A stretch of DNA of 64,000 nt from Roseimicrobium sp. ORNL1. GTDB lineage: Bacteria; Verrucomicrobiota; Verrucomicrobiia; Verrucomicrobiales; Verrucomicrobiaceae. Numbering within the stretch: position 1 is the first letter of the stretch; every line of letters starts with the position of its first letter. The notes under the pieces are model-generated. The model ran no database searches. It was not told the origin of the DNA and worked only from the letters and a program-made list of their open reading frames with translations. The position numbers were made by a program, and so were the translations under genes. The stretch is taken from positions 7,893,749-7,957,748 of the forward strand of contig NZ_CP049143.1 in the NCBI RefSeq assembly GCF_011044495.1, read 5' to 3'. This document shows, piece by piece, positions 45,826 through 56,569 of the stretch.

Positions 45826-46908
45826 TTACCGCTGCACCTTCGCATCCCCACCCTGCGCCAGCTTCAGCACCTCCGGCAGCGTGGCCATGCTGGTGTCTCC
45901 GGGGGTGGACATGGCGAGGGCGCCGTGGGCGGCAGCGATGTCGAGCGTGAGTTGGTGATCCTTGCCTTGCAGCATGCCGTAGATCAGGCCGGCCACAAAG
46001 CCATCACCGCCGCCGATGCGGTCGTAGATGTCGAGATTCGCGTAGTCGCGGGAGCGGTAGAAGGCATTGCCCATCCACGCGAGCGAGCCCCAGTCGTTGC
46101 GCGAGGCGGTGTGCACGCGGCGCAGGGTGGCAGCGGCCACCTTGATGTTGGGATAACGCTCGCGCATCTCCTTGATGCCCTCCATGAGGGCTGCCGACTG
46201 CGCGGCAAAGATGTCCTGCGGATCATTGTTGCCACTGATGGCGGCAGGCTCGTTGTCCGTGAGCACACCGAAGATCACATCAATGTACGGCGCGAGCTTG
46301 TGATTCAGCGCCTGGGCCGCGGGGAAGCCGCCCTTGTCCTGCCAGAGGGAGGGACGGTAGTTCAGATCATAGCTCACGGTCACGCCATGACGCTTCGCCG
46401 CCTGGCAGGCCTCGATGGTGAGCTGCGCGGTCGTGTCCGAGAGCCCTGCGAAAATGCCGCCCGTGTGCAGCCACTTGCAGCCGGAGTTCGCGAACAGGGC
46501 ATCCCAGTCGTAGTCTCCGGGCCTGAGTTGTGACGCCGCACTATGGCCGCGATCCACGCATCCCTTGGCCCCGCGAATGCCGAAGCCGCGTTCGGTGAAG
46601 TTGATGGGATTGCGCACCTTGCGTCCGATGCCGTCATAGGCCACCCACTTCACATGCGTGGTATCCACGCCACCCTGCAGGATCAGGTCCTCCAGCAAGC
46701 GACCAATTTCATTGTCCGCAAAGGCCGTGAGCACGCCGGTCCGCAGGCCAAAGCAACGCCGCAGGCCGCGAGCCACATTGTACTCGCCGCCGCCCTCCCA
46801 GGCCGTGAACTGGCGCGACGTGCGCACCCGCGACTCGCCCGGATCGAGGCGCAGCAGGACTTCACCGAGGGCGAGGAGGTCAAAAGAGGCAGAAGCGGAC
46901 TGGGACAT
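45826..46908 (-). CDS. PfkB-family sugar kinase, KdgK-like
   Basis: 360 residues. The N-terminus LLALGEVLLRLDPGE and the GGGEYNVARGLRRCFGLRTG block are typical of ribokinase-family sugar kinases. The C-terminal signature DRIGGGDGFVAGLIYGMLQG holds the catalytic Asp and the anion hole. The whole pattern, including YDLNYRPSLWQDKGGFPAAQ, is closest to 2-keto-3-deoxygluconate kinase, which phosphorylates KDG after pectin or alginate breakdown. A neighbouring KDPG aldolase is not seen, so the substrate is inferred. The start sits 51 bp from the end of the convergent-facing secreted-protein gene on the same strand; it may share that transcript or have its own promoter. Confidence 0.85.
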   Translation of the reverse strand: MSQSASASFDLLALGEVLLRLDPGESRVRTSRQFTAWEGGGEYNVARGLRRCFGLRTGVLTAFADNEIGRLLEDLILQGGVDTTHVKWVAYDGIGRKVRNPINFTERGFGIRGAKGCVDRGHSAASQLRPGDYDWDALFANSGCKWLHTGGIFAGLSDTTAQLTIEACQAAKRHGVTVSYDLNYRPSLWQDKGGFPAAQALNHKLAPYIDVIFGVLTDNEPAAISGNNDPQDIFAAQSAALMEGIKEMRERYPNIKVAAATLRRVHTASRNDWGSLAWMGNAFYRSRDYANLDIYDRIGGGDGFVAGLIYGMLQGKDHQLTLDIAAAHGALAMSTPGDTSMATLPEVLKLAQGGDAKVQR

Positions 46909-46959
46909 GGGTCCGCCAGCTAAGCAAGCCCGCCGCCGCGTGCAACCCTTGTGCGTTGG

Positions 46960-47571
46960 TCACTTCGCCCTGGTACCCGTGGCGGCAGCAGCGAGGGCAA
47001 TCGCCGAGACGGAGCCGTTTTTCTCAAGGTCCTTGCCGTAGGAGAGGGTCACCTTCACCTCTCCGGTCTTTAGACCAGGCACGGTGACGGTGGGCGTGGA
47101 GGAATAGCCGGCTCCGCCGTCCACCACCTCATAGCCGATGACAACACCGTCCTTTACGAGCGCATTGGCCGTTGCGGGCTTGCTCTTCCACAGGCCACCA
47201 CGGCCTGGAGGATAGCGGTAGAAATTCGAGACTTCATCGAGCCTGTCATTGGTGATGCCATGCTTTCCCAAAGCGGACATGAGTGCGCTCTTGTTGGCAC
47301 GCACCTGTGCAGGCTCAGGCTCCCTGCCGCCAGATGCGGGACGCACATGGCTGAAGGCTTCGCGGAATACTTCATCTGGAACGCCCAGTGCCGCCGCGAT
47401 CAAGATTACAGGACGACCGCGATCCACGCCTTCGGTGTCGTGGCCTCCGGAGAAGACCACAGGGACCTTCGTCACGCCGGGGGCGAGGTCTTTGGCGGGG
47501 AGGGGTGGCATGGTGAGATTCATCAACACTGCCACGATGACGGAGGTCAAATAGAAGGGACACGTTTTCAT
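46960..47571 (-). CDS. Secreted protein of unknown function
   Basis: 203 residues from ATG 47571; 15 extra codons upstream would precede the signal peptide MKTCPFYLTSVIVAVLMNLT and are rejected. The central part is alpha-helical (VDRGRPVILIAAALGVPDEV, SALMSALGKHGITNDRLDEV). The C-terminus has the beta motif YEVVDGGAGYSSTPTVTVPG, found in many secreted proteins as a repeat element. No catalytic residues are obvious. It lies on the same strand just upstream of the KdgK-like gene. Upstream, a 600-bp gap holds palindromic element B. Confidence 0.7.
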   Translation of the reverse strand: MKTCPFYLTSVIVAVLMNLTMPPLPAKDLAPGVTKVPVVFSGGHDTEGVDRGRPVILIAAALGVPDEVFREAFSHVRPASGGREPEPAQVRANKSALMSALGKHGITNDRLDEVSNFYRYPPGRGGLWKSKPATANALVKDGVVIGYEVVDGGAGYSSTPTVTVPGLKTGEVKVTLSYGKDLEKNGSVSAIALAAAATGTRAK

Positions 47572-47749
47572 GGCGGCTCGTGGAGTGGAGGAGATGTCTT
47601 GGTGACGACCCTTCATTCAACCAAAGTCCCGCATCATAGTTTCGGAAATACATCGAACAATTTTTGAGCTGTGATGAATTAACACCCAAAGCTGAAGCAT
47701 TCGCTTCATGGCAATGGTTGGTTCGATTGCTTCAGGCACTTGGAAAGAG

Positions 47750-47984
47750 CGCTTTGCGTCTTGGAGTGCGGTGGCAAAGGCCTCCCTCGAGGCCGCGACA
47801 CCGCTTTGAACGGAGAGACTCCGTTCCGATGTTCTGGAATGCTTTACCGGAATCCAGCATTCAAATTTCCCAGAGAGAAGGCACCTCGGACGAAGACTGT
47901 TATGTCGCTCCATCACGCGGACCCGCTCCGGTCAAAGCGGTGTCGCGCTCGAGCGCTTGCCACCGCACTCCAAGACGCAAAGCG
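47750..47984 (+). repeat. Large inverted repeat (dispersed palindromic element, copy B)
   Basis: Left arm 47750-47815 and right arm 47926-47984 are complementary over about 55 bp, with a small loss in the right arm. Each arm has the core CTTGGAGTGCGGTGGCAA, an internal hairpin (GGCCTCcctcGAGGCC on the left, GCGCTCGAGCGC on the right), then GCGACACCGCTTTGA and CGGAG. The same CTTGGAGTGCGGTG...CACCGCTTTGAACGGAG core occurs in copy A (24663-24712 and 24835-24883). The 110-bp spacer has no gene. The element occupies most of the gap 47572-48175, which otherwise shows no coding sequence. Confidence 0.88.
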
Positions 47985-48175
47985 ACCTGGCACCATGGTG
48001 ATGATTCAATGTGCCATCGCGTCGCTAAAATCATCTACCGCACGTCTCGCTCTTACATACGGACTCAGCGGCTTCCACATCCTTTTATCGTGAGACCGCG
48101 GGTGCTCACCACATTCCACACGGCATACAACCTCGGCAGTCTATAGTACAAATGAAAGCCTCCAAGAATGTTGTT

Positions 48176-49516
48176 TCATCCCTGCGCCTTCAACCGCCCG
48201 CCCTCATACGCCAAATTCACCGCAACAAAAAACGTGGCGGTGTACATGCCGCGCCACTGGTAGCGGGCGAGCATCTCTTGAAGCTTGTCACCCAACAGGC
48301 GTTGCTGCGCTTCTTTCCCGGCAAGGCAGATGATCCACGCCGCAAAGAGTGGCTCACGCACGGTGTCGTCTTCATACGGACTCCGGGGATTGCGGTCGGC
48401 CCAGAGCGGCAACTGCGCACGTCCCAAGGCGATGGCTTCTTCACAATTGGCCTGCTGCTTCCACGAGGAGTTCAGGAATCTCCAATCCGTATCGAAGGCG
48501 AACTGATTTGCGGGGTCATATCTCCGAGCGCGTTCCAAATGGACAGCCGCCTTCTCCGCCGATGCCGTCAACCCACGCTGATAGGCCTCACGAATGGAGG
48601 CATCCGTTTCTGCGTCTGCCAGTGCGCGCAGTGCCGCCTGGGACATGGAGTGTGTCCACAGATAGGTCTCTCCTTTCCCATGTCCTCCGTACTCGAGCCC
48701 CTCAGCGCAGATTTCCAGTCGGCTCTTCATGCCGGGGCCAAGCTTCTCCTGAAGGCGCTCGTGATACTGCGTGAGCCAGCGTTCCTCACTGGTGAGTTGA
48801 TGCATGGCCCGAAGCAGAAACAGGAAGCGCGCCGCATCATGCGCGGTAGGTCGCACGAAGGTGCCACGATAGCCAAACTCGAGTCGCGCACAGGGCACGC
48901 GCCATTGATGCCCCTCCAGCGCTACCACGGTGCTCCGCAGCTTGTCCACTATCCGCACGCGCTCTGTCTCAGTCGGCAAGCCGCTCCGCACATAACACCA
49001 CAGACCATAGAACCATGGAAACACCTGATCCTCCGAACTGGCGGGATAGTGGGACTTCCCATCCGCGCCCAATCCTCGCGGCACAAAGCCGGGTGTCTCA
49101 CTGCGCTCCGCCAGCTTCATCAATCCAGCCGCGATGCGATGTGCCTTCTCCGCAGATTCCTCGTCACGCTTCACGCGCCAGCGGTTGCAGAGGCCATCCA
49201 GATACAATCCACCGAAGAACGGACCATCTTCAATCGGTGTGGACCAGCTCATGCCATTCGGCTGCGAGGCCACGCAGTGATCTGCCGTGGGAAGAATGAC
49301 TTCGCCATTCAAGCCCACGTAGTGAAAGAGGACATCCAGGCGTTTGTCGATGAAGCGCCGCCAGATTTCCTGATGCGCGTCCTCCGCCATGGCCTCGACG
49401 GAAGTCGACTGCACTTGCGCCTCCGACCACGCGCCACCCATCTGCCACGATGCAACGGCAGCGAGTCCGCCCTTCAGAAAGGCACGCCGCTTCACAGTAG
49501 GCAGGGAGTCATCCAT
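48176..49516 (-). CDS. Tat-exported protein of unknown function, helical-barrel-like
   Basis: 446 residues. The leader KRRAFLKGGLAAVASWQMGG is a Tat signal. The mature protein is alpha-helical with many Trp, Tyr and Arg residues: EIWRRFIDKRLDVLFHYVGL, FFGGLYLDGLCNRWRVKRDE, FPWFYGLWCYVRSGLPTETE, YLWTHSMSQAALRALADAET. Regular helix pairs with aromatic loops resemble (alpha/alpha)6 barrels of unsaturated-uronyl hydrolases or related glycosidases, but I cannot place the catalytic residues. Location near a KdgK-like kinase fits polysaccharide use, though only weakly. It stands alone between palindromic element B and the adenylating-enzyme gene. Confidence 0.7.
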   Translation of the reverse strand: MDDSLPTVKRRAFLKGGLAAVASWQMGGAWSEAQVQSTSVEAMAEDAHQEIWRRFIDKRLDVLFHYVGLNGEVILPTADHCVASQPNGMSWSTPIEDGPFFGGLYLDGLCNRWRVKRDEESAEKAHRIAAGLMKLAERSETPGFVPRGLGADGKSHYPASSEDQVFPWFYGLWCYVRSGLPTETERVRIVDKLRSTVVALEGHQWRVPCARLEFGYRGTFVRPTAHDAARFLFLLRAMHQLTSEERWLTQYHERLQEKLGPGMKSRLEICAEGLEYGGHGKGETYLWTHSMSQAALRALADAETDASIREAYQRGLTASAEKAAVHLERARRYDPANQFAFDTDWRFLNSSWKQQANCEEAIALGRAQLPLWADRNPRSPYEDDTVREPLFAAWIICLAGKEAQQRLLGDKLQEMLARYQWRGMYTATFFVAVNLAYEGGRLKAQG

Positions 49517-49569
49517 GCCCGACGATAGGAATGGGCCTCCTCTTTGGCAAGCCCACCCATCTAGATCCT

Positions 49570-50973
49570 CTACGCCCTTACCGCTGCAGTCATCGCAGGG
49601 TCACGCACCACGAGGCGAAACTTGCCGGAGTGCTTGTCGATCTCCATGGCCTCCACCTGCTCGATGGAGAACTTCACATTGTCCATGTCCTTCTCCGCCA
49701 GCAGGGCGCCCATGGTCTGCATGATGCGTTCCTTCGTAGCCTGCTGCTCGGCCTCGGTCTGACCGGGCTCAAGACGCGCGCGGAAACGGAAGGCGGTCTT
49801 GCTCTCCAGCACCACCTGCCAGGCATTCAGGCCGGGGATGACCAATTCTACAATGACAATGGGATGGATGAAATCTTCCTTGCCGTGTTTGTTGGTGAAG
49901 ACCAGGGCGTCTTCAGCGCGTCCCACGATGCCGCGTATCTTGGTGAAGGGGAGTTTGTTCTCGCTCTCCGTATCTGGCACCAGCACATCATCCAGGCGAT
50001 AGCGGATGAGCGGCATCACCTCGTTGAAGAGATTCGTCACGCAGGTGTGATCATCATGCAGTTCGAAGATGAGATTGTCCTCCATGAGATGCATGCTGCC
50101 GTCCCCACCAGAGTCCGGAAGCGTGAGCCCCATGTAGAGGAGTTCGCTGGTGGCATAGGCATTCGAGACAGGAGCGTCGAACGCGCGCTGCAGCAGCGCC
50201 TTCACTTCGGGCATGAGCGGCTCGCCACCATTGCCCACCAGCTCGGGTTTAATCTTCAACTCACCTCGTTCTTGAGCTTCGCCGAGCACCTTCAGTACGG
50301 CGGCATAACCCGAAAGTGCATGCGGCTGGAACTTGTTCAGGTCCGCGATGATCTCCGGCATGGGACGGCCCACGTCATAGGTGCGCACATTGTAGAAGAG
50401 GCGGTTCGTGCCGCGGTTCCCCGTGACCATGAGGCTCACACCCGCAAAGTGCCCACGCGTCGCGGCGACAAAGGCGGACCTCCTGCGCAGGCGCGGCGGC
50501 GCCACACGGGTGATGTTGCTCGCGCCTTTGATCCAGCCTTCGCGGGAGTACACATATACACCCATGGTGCCGGATGTGCCGGAGGTGTGCAGCACGTGGT
50601 ACTCGCCCTCGAAGAGTTCGCCGGGGTCCTTTGACTTCGCGAGGAAGTCCAGCACACGCTCGCGGGTGATGCGACGGTCGGTGACGATTTCGTCAAAGTT
50701 CGCCATCACCTCGCGCTTGGTCATCACGGGGAAGTCCGTGGGCACACAGGTGGCGATATCGATGCCACGCTGTTCGATAATCTTCCGATAATAGGGCGAC
50801 CGCTTCTGCACATAAGCAACGAAGCGGCGAAATTTGCGAAGCTGCTGGGCTTCCAGTTGCTCGCGTGAAAGACGAATGGTGGTACGTCTTTCCCACAGGG
50901 CCTTGGCCCACATGAGGGGTTCTCCGAAAGTGCGCAAATTCATGAGTCTCTTTTGGGAAGCGCTATCTGACAT
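49570..50973 (-). CDS. PaaK/CapK-like adenylate-forming ligase
   Basis: 467 residues from the ATG at 50973; an earlier in-frame ATG at 51024 lies within the groEL terminator hairpin and is rejected, and MNLRTF at 50943 is also possible. The N-terminus has RRFVAYVQKRSPYYRKIIEQ, typical of PaaK/coenzyme F390 synthetase-like proteins. The phosphate-binding loop is HTSGTSGTMGVYVYSREGW. Later motifs are LVGNGGEPLMPEVKALLQRA and PLIRYRLDDVLVPDTE. Such enzymes activate a carboxylic acid as an acyl-adenylate, often to a CoA thioester; the acid is unknown. It is separated from groEL by an intrinsic terminator, so it needs its own promoter. Confidence 0.85.
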   Translation of the reverse strand: MSDSASQKRLMNLRTFGEPLMWAKALWERRTTIRLSREQLEAQQLRKFRRFVAYVQKRSPYYRKIIEQRGIDIATCVPTDFPVMTKREVMANFDEIVTDRRITRERVLDFLAKSKDPGELFEGEYHVLHTSGTSGTMGVYVYSREGWIKGASNITRVAPPRLRRRSAFVAATRGHFAGVSLMVTGNRGTNRLFYNVRTYDVGRPMPEIIADLNKFQPHALSGYAAVLKVLGEAQERGELKIKPELVGNGGEPLMPEVKALLQRAFDAPVSNAYATSELLYMGLTLPDSGGDGSMHLMEDNLIFELHDDHTCVTNLFNEVMPLIRYRLDDVLVPDTESENKLPFTKIRGIVGRAEDALVFTNKHGKEDFIHPIVIVELVIPGLNAWQVVLESKTAFRFRARLEPGQTEAEQQATKERIMQTMGALLAEKDMDNVKFSIEQVEAMEIDKHSGKFRLVVRDPAMTAAVRA

Positions 50974-51005
50974 GATACCGCACCCAAGCTTCAAAAATAA
51001 AGGCA

Positions 51006-51042
51006 CAAAAAAAGCGGGTCGCAATATGCATTGCGACCCGCT
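51006..51042 (-). terminator. Intrinsic terminator after groEL
   Basis: A perfect 13-bp stem (51013-51025 with 51030-51042, AGCGGGTCGCAAT with ATTGCGACCCGCT) closes a 4-base ATGC loop. On the minus strand it is followed directly by seven T residues. It lies 50 bp after the groEL stop codon and ends the groES-groEL transcript. Confidence 0.93.
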
Positions 51043-51091
51043 GATTGTTCAGAGCTGATCCTGGTGTTTCAAGAACCTGCTCCCGTGCTGA

Positions 51092-52714
<1,623 letters not shown>

Positions 52715-52774
52715 TTATCTCTTAGTATTTTTGTTCTTTTAAAAAACGGAGCGTCAGAACGAACAGCGCGGGCC

Positions 52775-53071
52775 TTAGCCAACGATGCCGAGCACGTCGC
52801 TTTCGTTGATGATGAGCACGTCATCGCCGTCCAGCTTCACTTCCGTGCCGCCGTACTTGCTGATGAGGACCTTGTCGCCCACCTTCACGGTGAAGAGTTC
52901 CTTCACGTCCTTGCCTTCGTCATCCTTGCCGGTGCCGAGCGCGAGCACTTCGGCCTCCTGGGGCTTTTCCTTTGCGGTGTCAGGGAGGAAGATGCCGCCG
53001 GCAGTCTTTTCCTCGGAACTCACACGCTTCACAAGAATGCGGCGACCCAGGGGTGTAATTTTCGTAGCCAT
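52775..53071 (-). CDS. groES: Co-chaperonin GroES
   Basis: 98 residues from ATG 53071; an in-frame ATG at 53155 would add 28 residues with no GroES character and is rejected. The sequence begins [20 protein letters not shown] and includes the mobile loop [20 protein letters not shown]. The C-terminal part is [20 protein letters not shown]. It caps the GroEL cavity as a heptamer. It is the first gene of the groES-groEL pair and lies 135 bp downstream of dnaK on the same strand. No CIRCE element is visible upstream. Confidence 0.96.
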   Translation of the reverse strand: MATKITPLGRRILVKRVSSEEKTAGGIFLPDTAKEKPQEAEVLALGTGKDDEGKDVKELFTVKVGDKVLISKYGGTEVKLDGDDVLIINESDVLGIVG

Positions 53072-53126
53072 GGTTGGTATGCTGTGTGCTGTTTCGGTTC
53101 TGTGTTGTGTTTTGGTTTGGTTCACC

Positions 53127-53167
53127 CAGCCGGCTGCGTACCGCGAGTGCGGCATCGCAGCCGGCTG
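53127..53167 (-). repeat. Strong hairpin between dnaK and groES
   Basis: CAGCCGGCTGCG (53127-53138) pairs perfectly with CGCAGCCGGCTG (53156-53167) around a 17-base loop that itself contains a CCGC/GCGG pair. There is no T-tract, so it is not a standard terminator. It may stabilise or process a dnaK-groESL transcript, or partly separate the two units. Confidence 0.7.
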
Positions 53168-53206
53168 TGGGGAAACTAATTTACTGAAAAGAGACGGGGC
53201 TGGGGC

Positions 53207-55177
53207 TTAGGACTTGTTGTCGTTCTTGTCCACCACTTCGAAGTCGGCATCGACCACGTTGCCCTTGTCCTTGCTGCTGCTGCTGCCAGCGTCGCTGGAG
53301 GAGCCAGCGCTGCCACCGGCGGCGGCGGCTTCCGGTCCGGGTGCGCCGCCCATGTCAGGAGCGCCACCAGCCGCTCCGGCCATGGCTTGGTAGGCCGCTG
53401 CGAAGAGCTGCTGCAGCTCGTCCTTGCGGGTCTTGATGGCATCCGTGTCATTGTCGGCGATGGCCTTCTTGAGGCCGTCCACCTTGTCCTGAATCGGCTG
53501 CTTCTGGTCCGCAGGCACCTTGTCGCCCAGGTCCTTGAGGGACTTCTCCACCTGGTACACGAGGGTTTCGGCCTCGTTCTTGGTTTCGACGGATTCCTTG
53601 CGCTTGCGGTCTTCCTCGGCGTGCGCCTCGGCTTCCTGCTTCGCCTTTTCGATCTCGTCCTTGCTCAGGCCGCTGCTGCCGGCAATGGAGATTTTGCTCT
53701 CCTTGCCAGTCGTCTTCTCCTTGGCGGAGACGTGCAGGATGCCGTTCGCATCGAGGTCGAAGGTCACTTCAATCTGCGCGGTGCCACGGGGCATCGGCGG
53801 GATGCCGTCCAGCTTGAAGGTGCCGAGCACCTTGTTGTCACGGCTGAAGCTGCGCTCGCCCTGGATGACCACGATTTCCACGCCGGGCTGATTGTCCGCG
53901 GCGGTGGAGAAGGTCTGGGCGTGGCGCTTCGGAATCGTCGTGTTGCGCGGAATCATCGGGGTGGCGATGCCGCCTTCCGTTTCGATGGCCAGCGTGAGCG
54001 GGGTCACGTCGAGAAGGAGCACGTCCTTCACGCTGCCCTGGAGCACACCACCCTGGATGGCGGCGCCGACGGCGACCACTTCATCCGGGTTCACGCCCTT
54101 GTGCGGTTCCTTGCCGGCGAGCTTGCGCGCGGTTTCGATCACGCGGGGCATTCGGGTCATGCCGCCCACGAGCACGAGTTCATCAATCTTGGAAGCGTCG
54201 AGCTTGGCTGCGGCAAGGCAGTCACGCACCGGCTTCACCGTGCGCTCGAAGAGGTCATCCGTGAGCTGCTCCAGCTTGGCGCGGGTCAGCGTCTTGGTGA
54301 TGTGCTTCGGGCCGGTCTGGTCCGCGGTGATGAAGGGCAGGCTGATGTCGTAGCTCTGGCTGGAGCTCAGGGCGATCTTCGCCTTTTCCGCCTCTTCCTT
54401 GATGCGCTGAAGCGCATCCGGCTGGCCGCTGAGGTCGATGCCGCTCTCGCTCTTGAATTCAGAAATGATCCACTGGATCAACTTGTTGTCCCAGTCGTCA
54501 CCACCGAGGTGCGTGTCGCCATCCGTGGCGAGCACTTCGAAGACGCCGTCGCCGATTTCCAACGCGGAGATGTCGAAGGTACCACCACCAAGGTCGTACA
54601 CGGCGATCTTCTCGTCCTTCTTGCTGTCGAGACCGTAGGCCAGGGAGGCGGCCGTGGGCTCGTTGATGATGCGGCGCACGTTCAGGCCGGCGATTTCACC
54701 CGCGGCCTTCGTCGCATTGCGCTGCGAGTCGTTGAAGTAGGCAGGAACGGTGATGACCGCTTCCGTGATCTTTTCGCCGAGGCGGGCTTCGGCGTCAGCC
54801 TTCAGCTTGGCCAGGATCATCGCGGAGACTTCCTGCGGCGAGTAGGTCTTCGTTTCGCCGCCGACTTCCACTTGCACGTGGGCGTCGCCGTTGGCAGCAG
54901 GAACGATCTTGTAGGGGACTTGCTTGTCTGCGTCGGTGAGCTCCGCGAACTTGCGGCCCATCAAACGCTTCACGGAGAAAACGGTATTGCGCGGGTTGGT
55001 CACCGCCTGGCGCTTGGCCGCCTGGCCCACGAGACGCTCGCCGGACTTGGTGAAAGCCACCACGGACGGTGTCGTGCGCGCTCCTTCCGAATTCTCCAGC
55101 ACCTGAGGCTCGCTGCCTTCGAGGACAGCCATACAGGAGTTGGTGGTACCAAGGTCAATGCCGAGAATCTTGCTCAT
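53207..55177 (-). CDS. dnaK: Molecular chaperone DnaK (Hsp70)
   Basis: 656 residues from ATG 55177; the upstream in-frame ATG at 55243 would precede the conserved start [20 protein letters not shown]. The ATPase domain (about 1-385) includes [40 protein letters not shown] and [20 protein letters not shown]. The substrate-binding domain follows ([34 protein letters not shown]). The lid is [24 protein letters not shown]. The C-terminal 60 residues are Gly/Ala/Ser-rich and end in [13 protein letters not shown]. It binds unfolded proteins in an ATP cycle. dnaJ, grpE and hrcA are not adjacent; groES and groEL follow on the same strand. Confidence 0.98.
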   Translation of the reverse strand: MSKILGIDLGTTNSCMAVLEGSEPQVLENSEGARTTPSVVAFTKSGERLVGQAAKRQAVTNPRNTVFSVKRLMGRKFAELTDADKQVPYKIVPAANGDAHVQVEVGGETKTYSPQEVSAMILAKLKADAEARLGEKITEAVITVPAYFNDSQRNATKAAGEIAGLNVRRIINEPTAASLAYGLDSKKDEKIAVYDLGGGTFDISALEIGDGVFEVLATDGDTHLGGDDWDNKLIQWIISEFKSESGIDLSGQPDALQRIKEEAEKAKIALSSSQSYDISLPFITADQTGPKHITKTLTRAKLEQLTDDLFERTVKPVRDCLAAAKLDASKIDELVLVGGMTRMPRVIETARKLAGKEPHKGVNPDEVVAVGAAIQGGVLQGSVKDVLLLDVTPLTLAIETEGGIATPMIPRNTTIPKRHAQTFSTAADNQPGVEIVVIQGERSFSRDNKVLGTFKLDGIPPMPRGTAQIEVTFDLDANGILHVSAKEKTTGKESKISIAGSSGLSKDEIEKAKQEAEAHAEEDRKRKESVETKNEAETLVYQVEKSLKDLGDKVPADQKQPIQDKVDGLKKAIADNDTDAIKTRKDELQQLFAAAYQAMAGAAGGAPDMGGAPGPEAAAAGGSAGSSSDAGSSSSKDKGNVVDADFEVVDKNDNKS

Positions 55178-55384
55178 AGTTTGGGGAAAGTGAGAAATGT
55201 GCGCCGTATATCTGGCAGGAGGTGTGCCATCAGGTGCATTCACATCATAAAGCGCTTTCTATGAGATATTTATGAAGATAATGACCCCGCGCCGCGTCGT
55301 TCTAATGCGTCAAATATGCGCCATTATTGCCCAATGGCTCACATGCGCTGCGCCAGTTTCGCCCAGATGTGCGACATGACGCTG

Positions 55385-55555
55385 GGGAAAGGAGCGCGGA
55401 CACTCTTGTCCGCCATCCCTGACATTCCACCCTCTGTCACCTGGCAGGCAAGGCCTCATGCCACTGGCTGCTCCAGAGACGTCGCCAGTAGCTTCCACAT
55501 GAAATACGCTGCGACGCAGCAGAACGGCGGACAAGAGTGTCCACGCTCCTTTGCC
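55385..55555 (+). repeat. Inverted repeat with GCGGACA...TGTCCGC arms (copy C)
   Basis: Left arm 55385-55416 (AAAGGAGCGCGGACACTCTT...) and right arm 55524-55555 are complementary at about 29 of 32 positions. Each arm is itself a hairpin (GCGGACA with TGTCCGC). The 107-bp spacer shows no gene. It differs in core sequence from copies A and B but has the same paired-arm design. It lies about 210 bp upstream of the dnaK start, in a gap (55178-55862) without coding sequence; no heat-shock promoter could be picked out. Confidence 0.82.
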
Positions 55556-55595
55556 AGTGCTTCGCTCCTTTCCCAATGCCAACTGCCAAAAAGAA

Positions 55596-55624
55596 AGCCC
55601 GGCGGAACAAGTCCACCGGGCTTC
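55596..55624 (-). terminator. Terminator-like hairpin
   Basis: AAGCCCGG (55596-55603) pairs with CCGGGCTT (55617-55624), extended by GG/CC after one mismatch. On the minus strand it is followed by TCTTTTT, and on the plus strand by CCCCTTTT. No known gene ends just before it; the only transcript that could need it is a possible unannotated RNA between it and 55792. Confidence 0.7.
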
Positions 55625-55791
55625 CCCTTTTGAGACACACACACTAATACTGAAACTGAACAGGAAATGCGAGTGATGCCGGCGCGCTTTATCGCGGCAT
55701 CGCGCCACCCTAAAAGTGAACCGTGGTGACGATTCCGTTGCCAAGTGCAGGCAAGACCGTTGCGCTACAGCAGTGCCCGTGATGGGAACAC

Positions 55792-55825
55792 AAAAAAGAG
55801 GAGCGGTTTCCCGCTCCTCTTTTTT
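55792..55825. terminator. Bidirectional terminator after the outer-membrane barrel gene
   Basis: A perfect 15-bp stem (AAAAAAGAGGAGCGG 55792-55806 with CCGCTCCTCTTTTTT 55811-55825) has a 4-base loop and A/T runs at both ends. It lies 38 bp after the stop of the minus-strand barrel gene and can also stop plus-strand transcripts. Confidence 0.93.
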
Positions 55826-55862
55826 AAAAGTTATGTGTTTGGTGAGTGCTGTCCGCGTTCGC

Positions 55863-56414
55863 TTAGAACGGGAACTTCACGCCAAGGCGAACGATGGTGT
55901 AATCGAAGTCGCCGTCGTCAGCCGCGAAGTGATAAGCGCCGTCAGCGAAGACACCCAGGTTGTTCGCACCAACGAAGCGAGCTTCAATACCGCCACCCAC
56001 GAAGTAGTTACCCTTGTCCTCGCTGTTCACGCTGAAACCACCGCCAGCCATGGCGTAAGGAGCGATGCAGAGGGAGGTGATGGGGTAACGCAGCACAAGA
56101 GCGCCGTCGAATTCGTGGTGTTCCTGGTCCGTGGCGAAGATGCCATAGGAACCCTGGATACCGATGTACTGGTTGAAGAAGTACTCGCCGAGCACACCGC
56201 CGCCAAGTGCGTCGTCTTCAGCGGAGTCGTTCTCAGGAAGGTATCCGCCACCGTAGATGCCGAGAGCGAATCCAGGACCGAAAGCATCGCAGCCCACGGG
56301 AGCGGGAGCGGTCGGCTGGACGAATTTGCCACCCTTACCCGAGTAGCTCACAGGTCCTGCGAAAGCGCTGGACGCGAGAGCCAGCGACATGATGAGGGAT
56401 GCGATTTTTTTCAT
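55863..56414 (-). CDS. Small outer-membrane beta-barrel protein
   Basis: 183 residues from ATG 56414, which starts the signal peptide KKIASLIMSLALASSAFAG; a longer start is less likely. The mature protein has alternating amphipathic strands with Gly turns: FGPGFALGIYGGGYL, VLGEYFFNQYIGIQGSYGIF, ALVLRYPITSLCIAPYAMAG, YFVGGGIEARFVGANNLGVF, and ends in DYTIVRLGVKFPF with the terminal Phe expected for BamA-dependent insertion. An 8-stranded OmpA/OmpX-like barrel is likely. The lead segment SGKGGKFVQP may be a short periplasmic part. It has its own terminator downstream and an AT-rich upstream region. Confidence 0.85.
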   Translation of the reverse strand: MKKIASLIMSLALASSAFAGPVSYSGKGGKFVQPTAPAPVGCDAFGPGFALGIYGGGYLPENDSAEDDALGGGVLGEYFFNQYIGIQGSYGIFATDQEHHEFDGALVLRYPITSLCIAPYAMAGGGFSVNSEDKGNYFVGGGIEARFVGANNLGVFADGAYHFAADDGDFDYTIVRLGVKFPF

Positions 56415-56569
56415 GCGTGTAGAGTAGGATTGCGCGCCCACCCATACCCATGAATCAAATCTGGGCAAGTAAATTTTTAAAAAATCCTTAAAATCGGGAT
56501 TTCTTAATAAAATATGCCATTCATTGGCCCGGCTCTTTTATTTTGTAACTCTCGGGATGCGGAGTCGGT

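Noticed and set aside
55178..55330. A CIRCE element or sigma-32-type promoter upstream of dnaK and groES
   Set aside because: No TTAGCACTC...GAGTGCTAA repeat or convincing heat-shock promoter was found in either upstream region.
55596..55825. A 6S RNA or tmRNA gene between the two hairpins
   Set aside because: The segment lacks the long central-bubble helix of 6S RNA and the tRNA-like ends of tmRNA.
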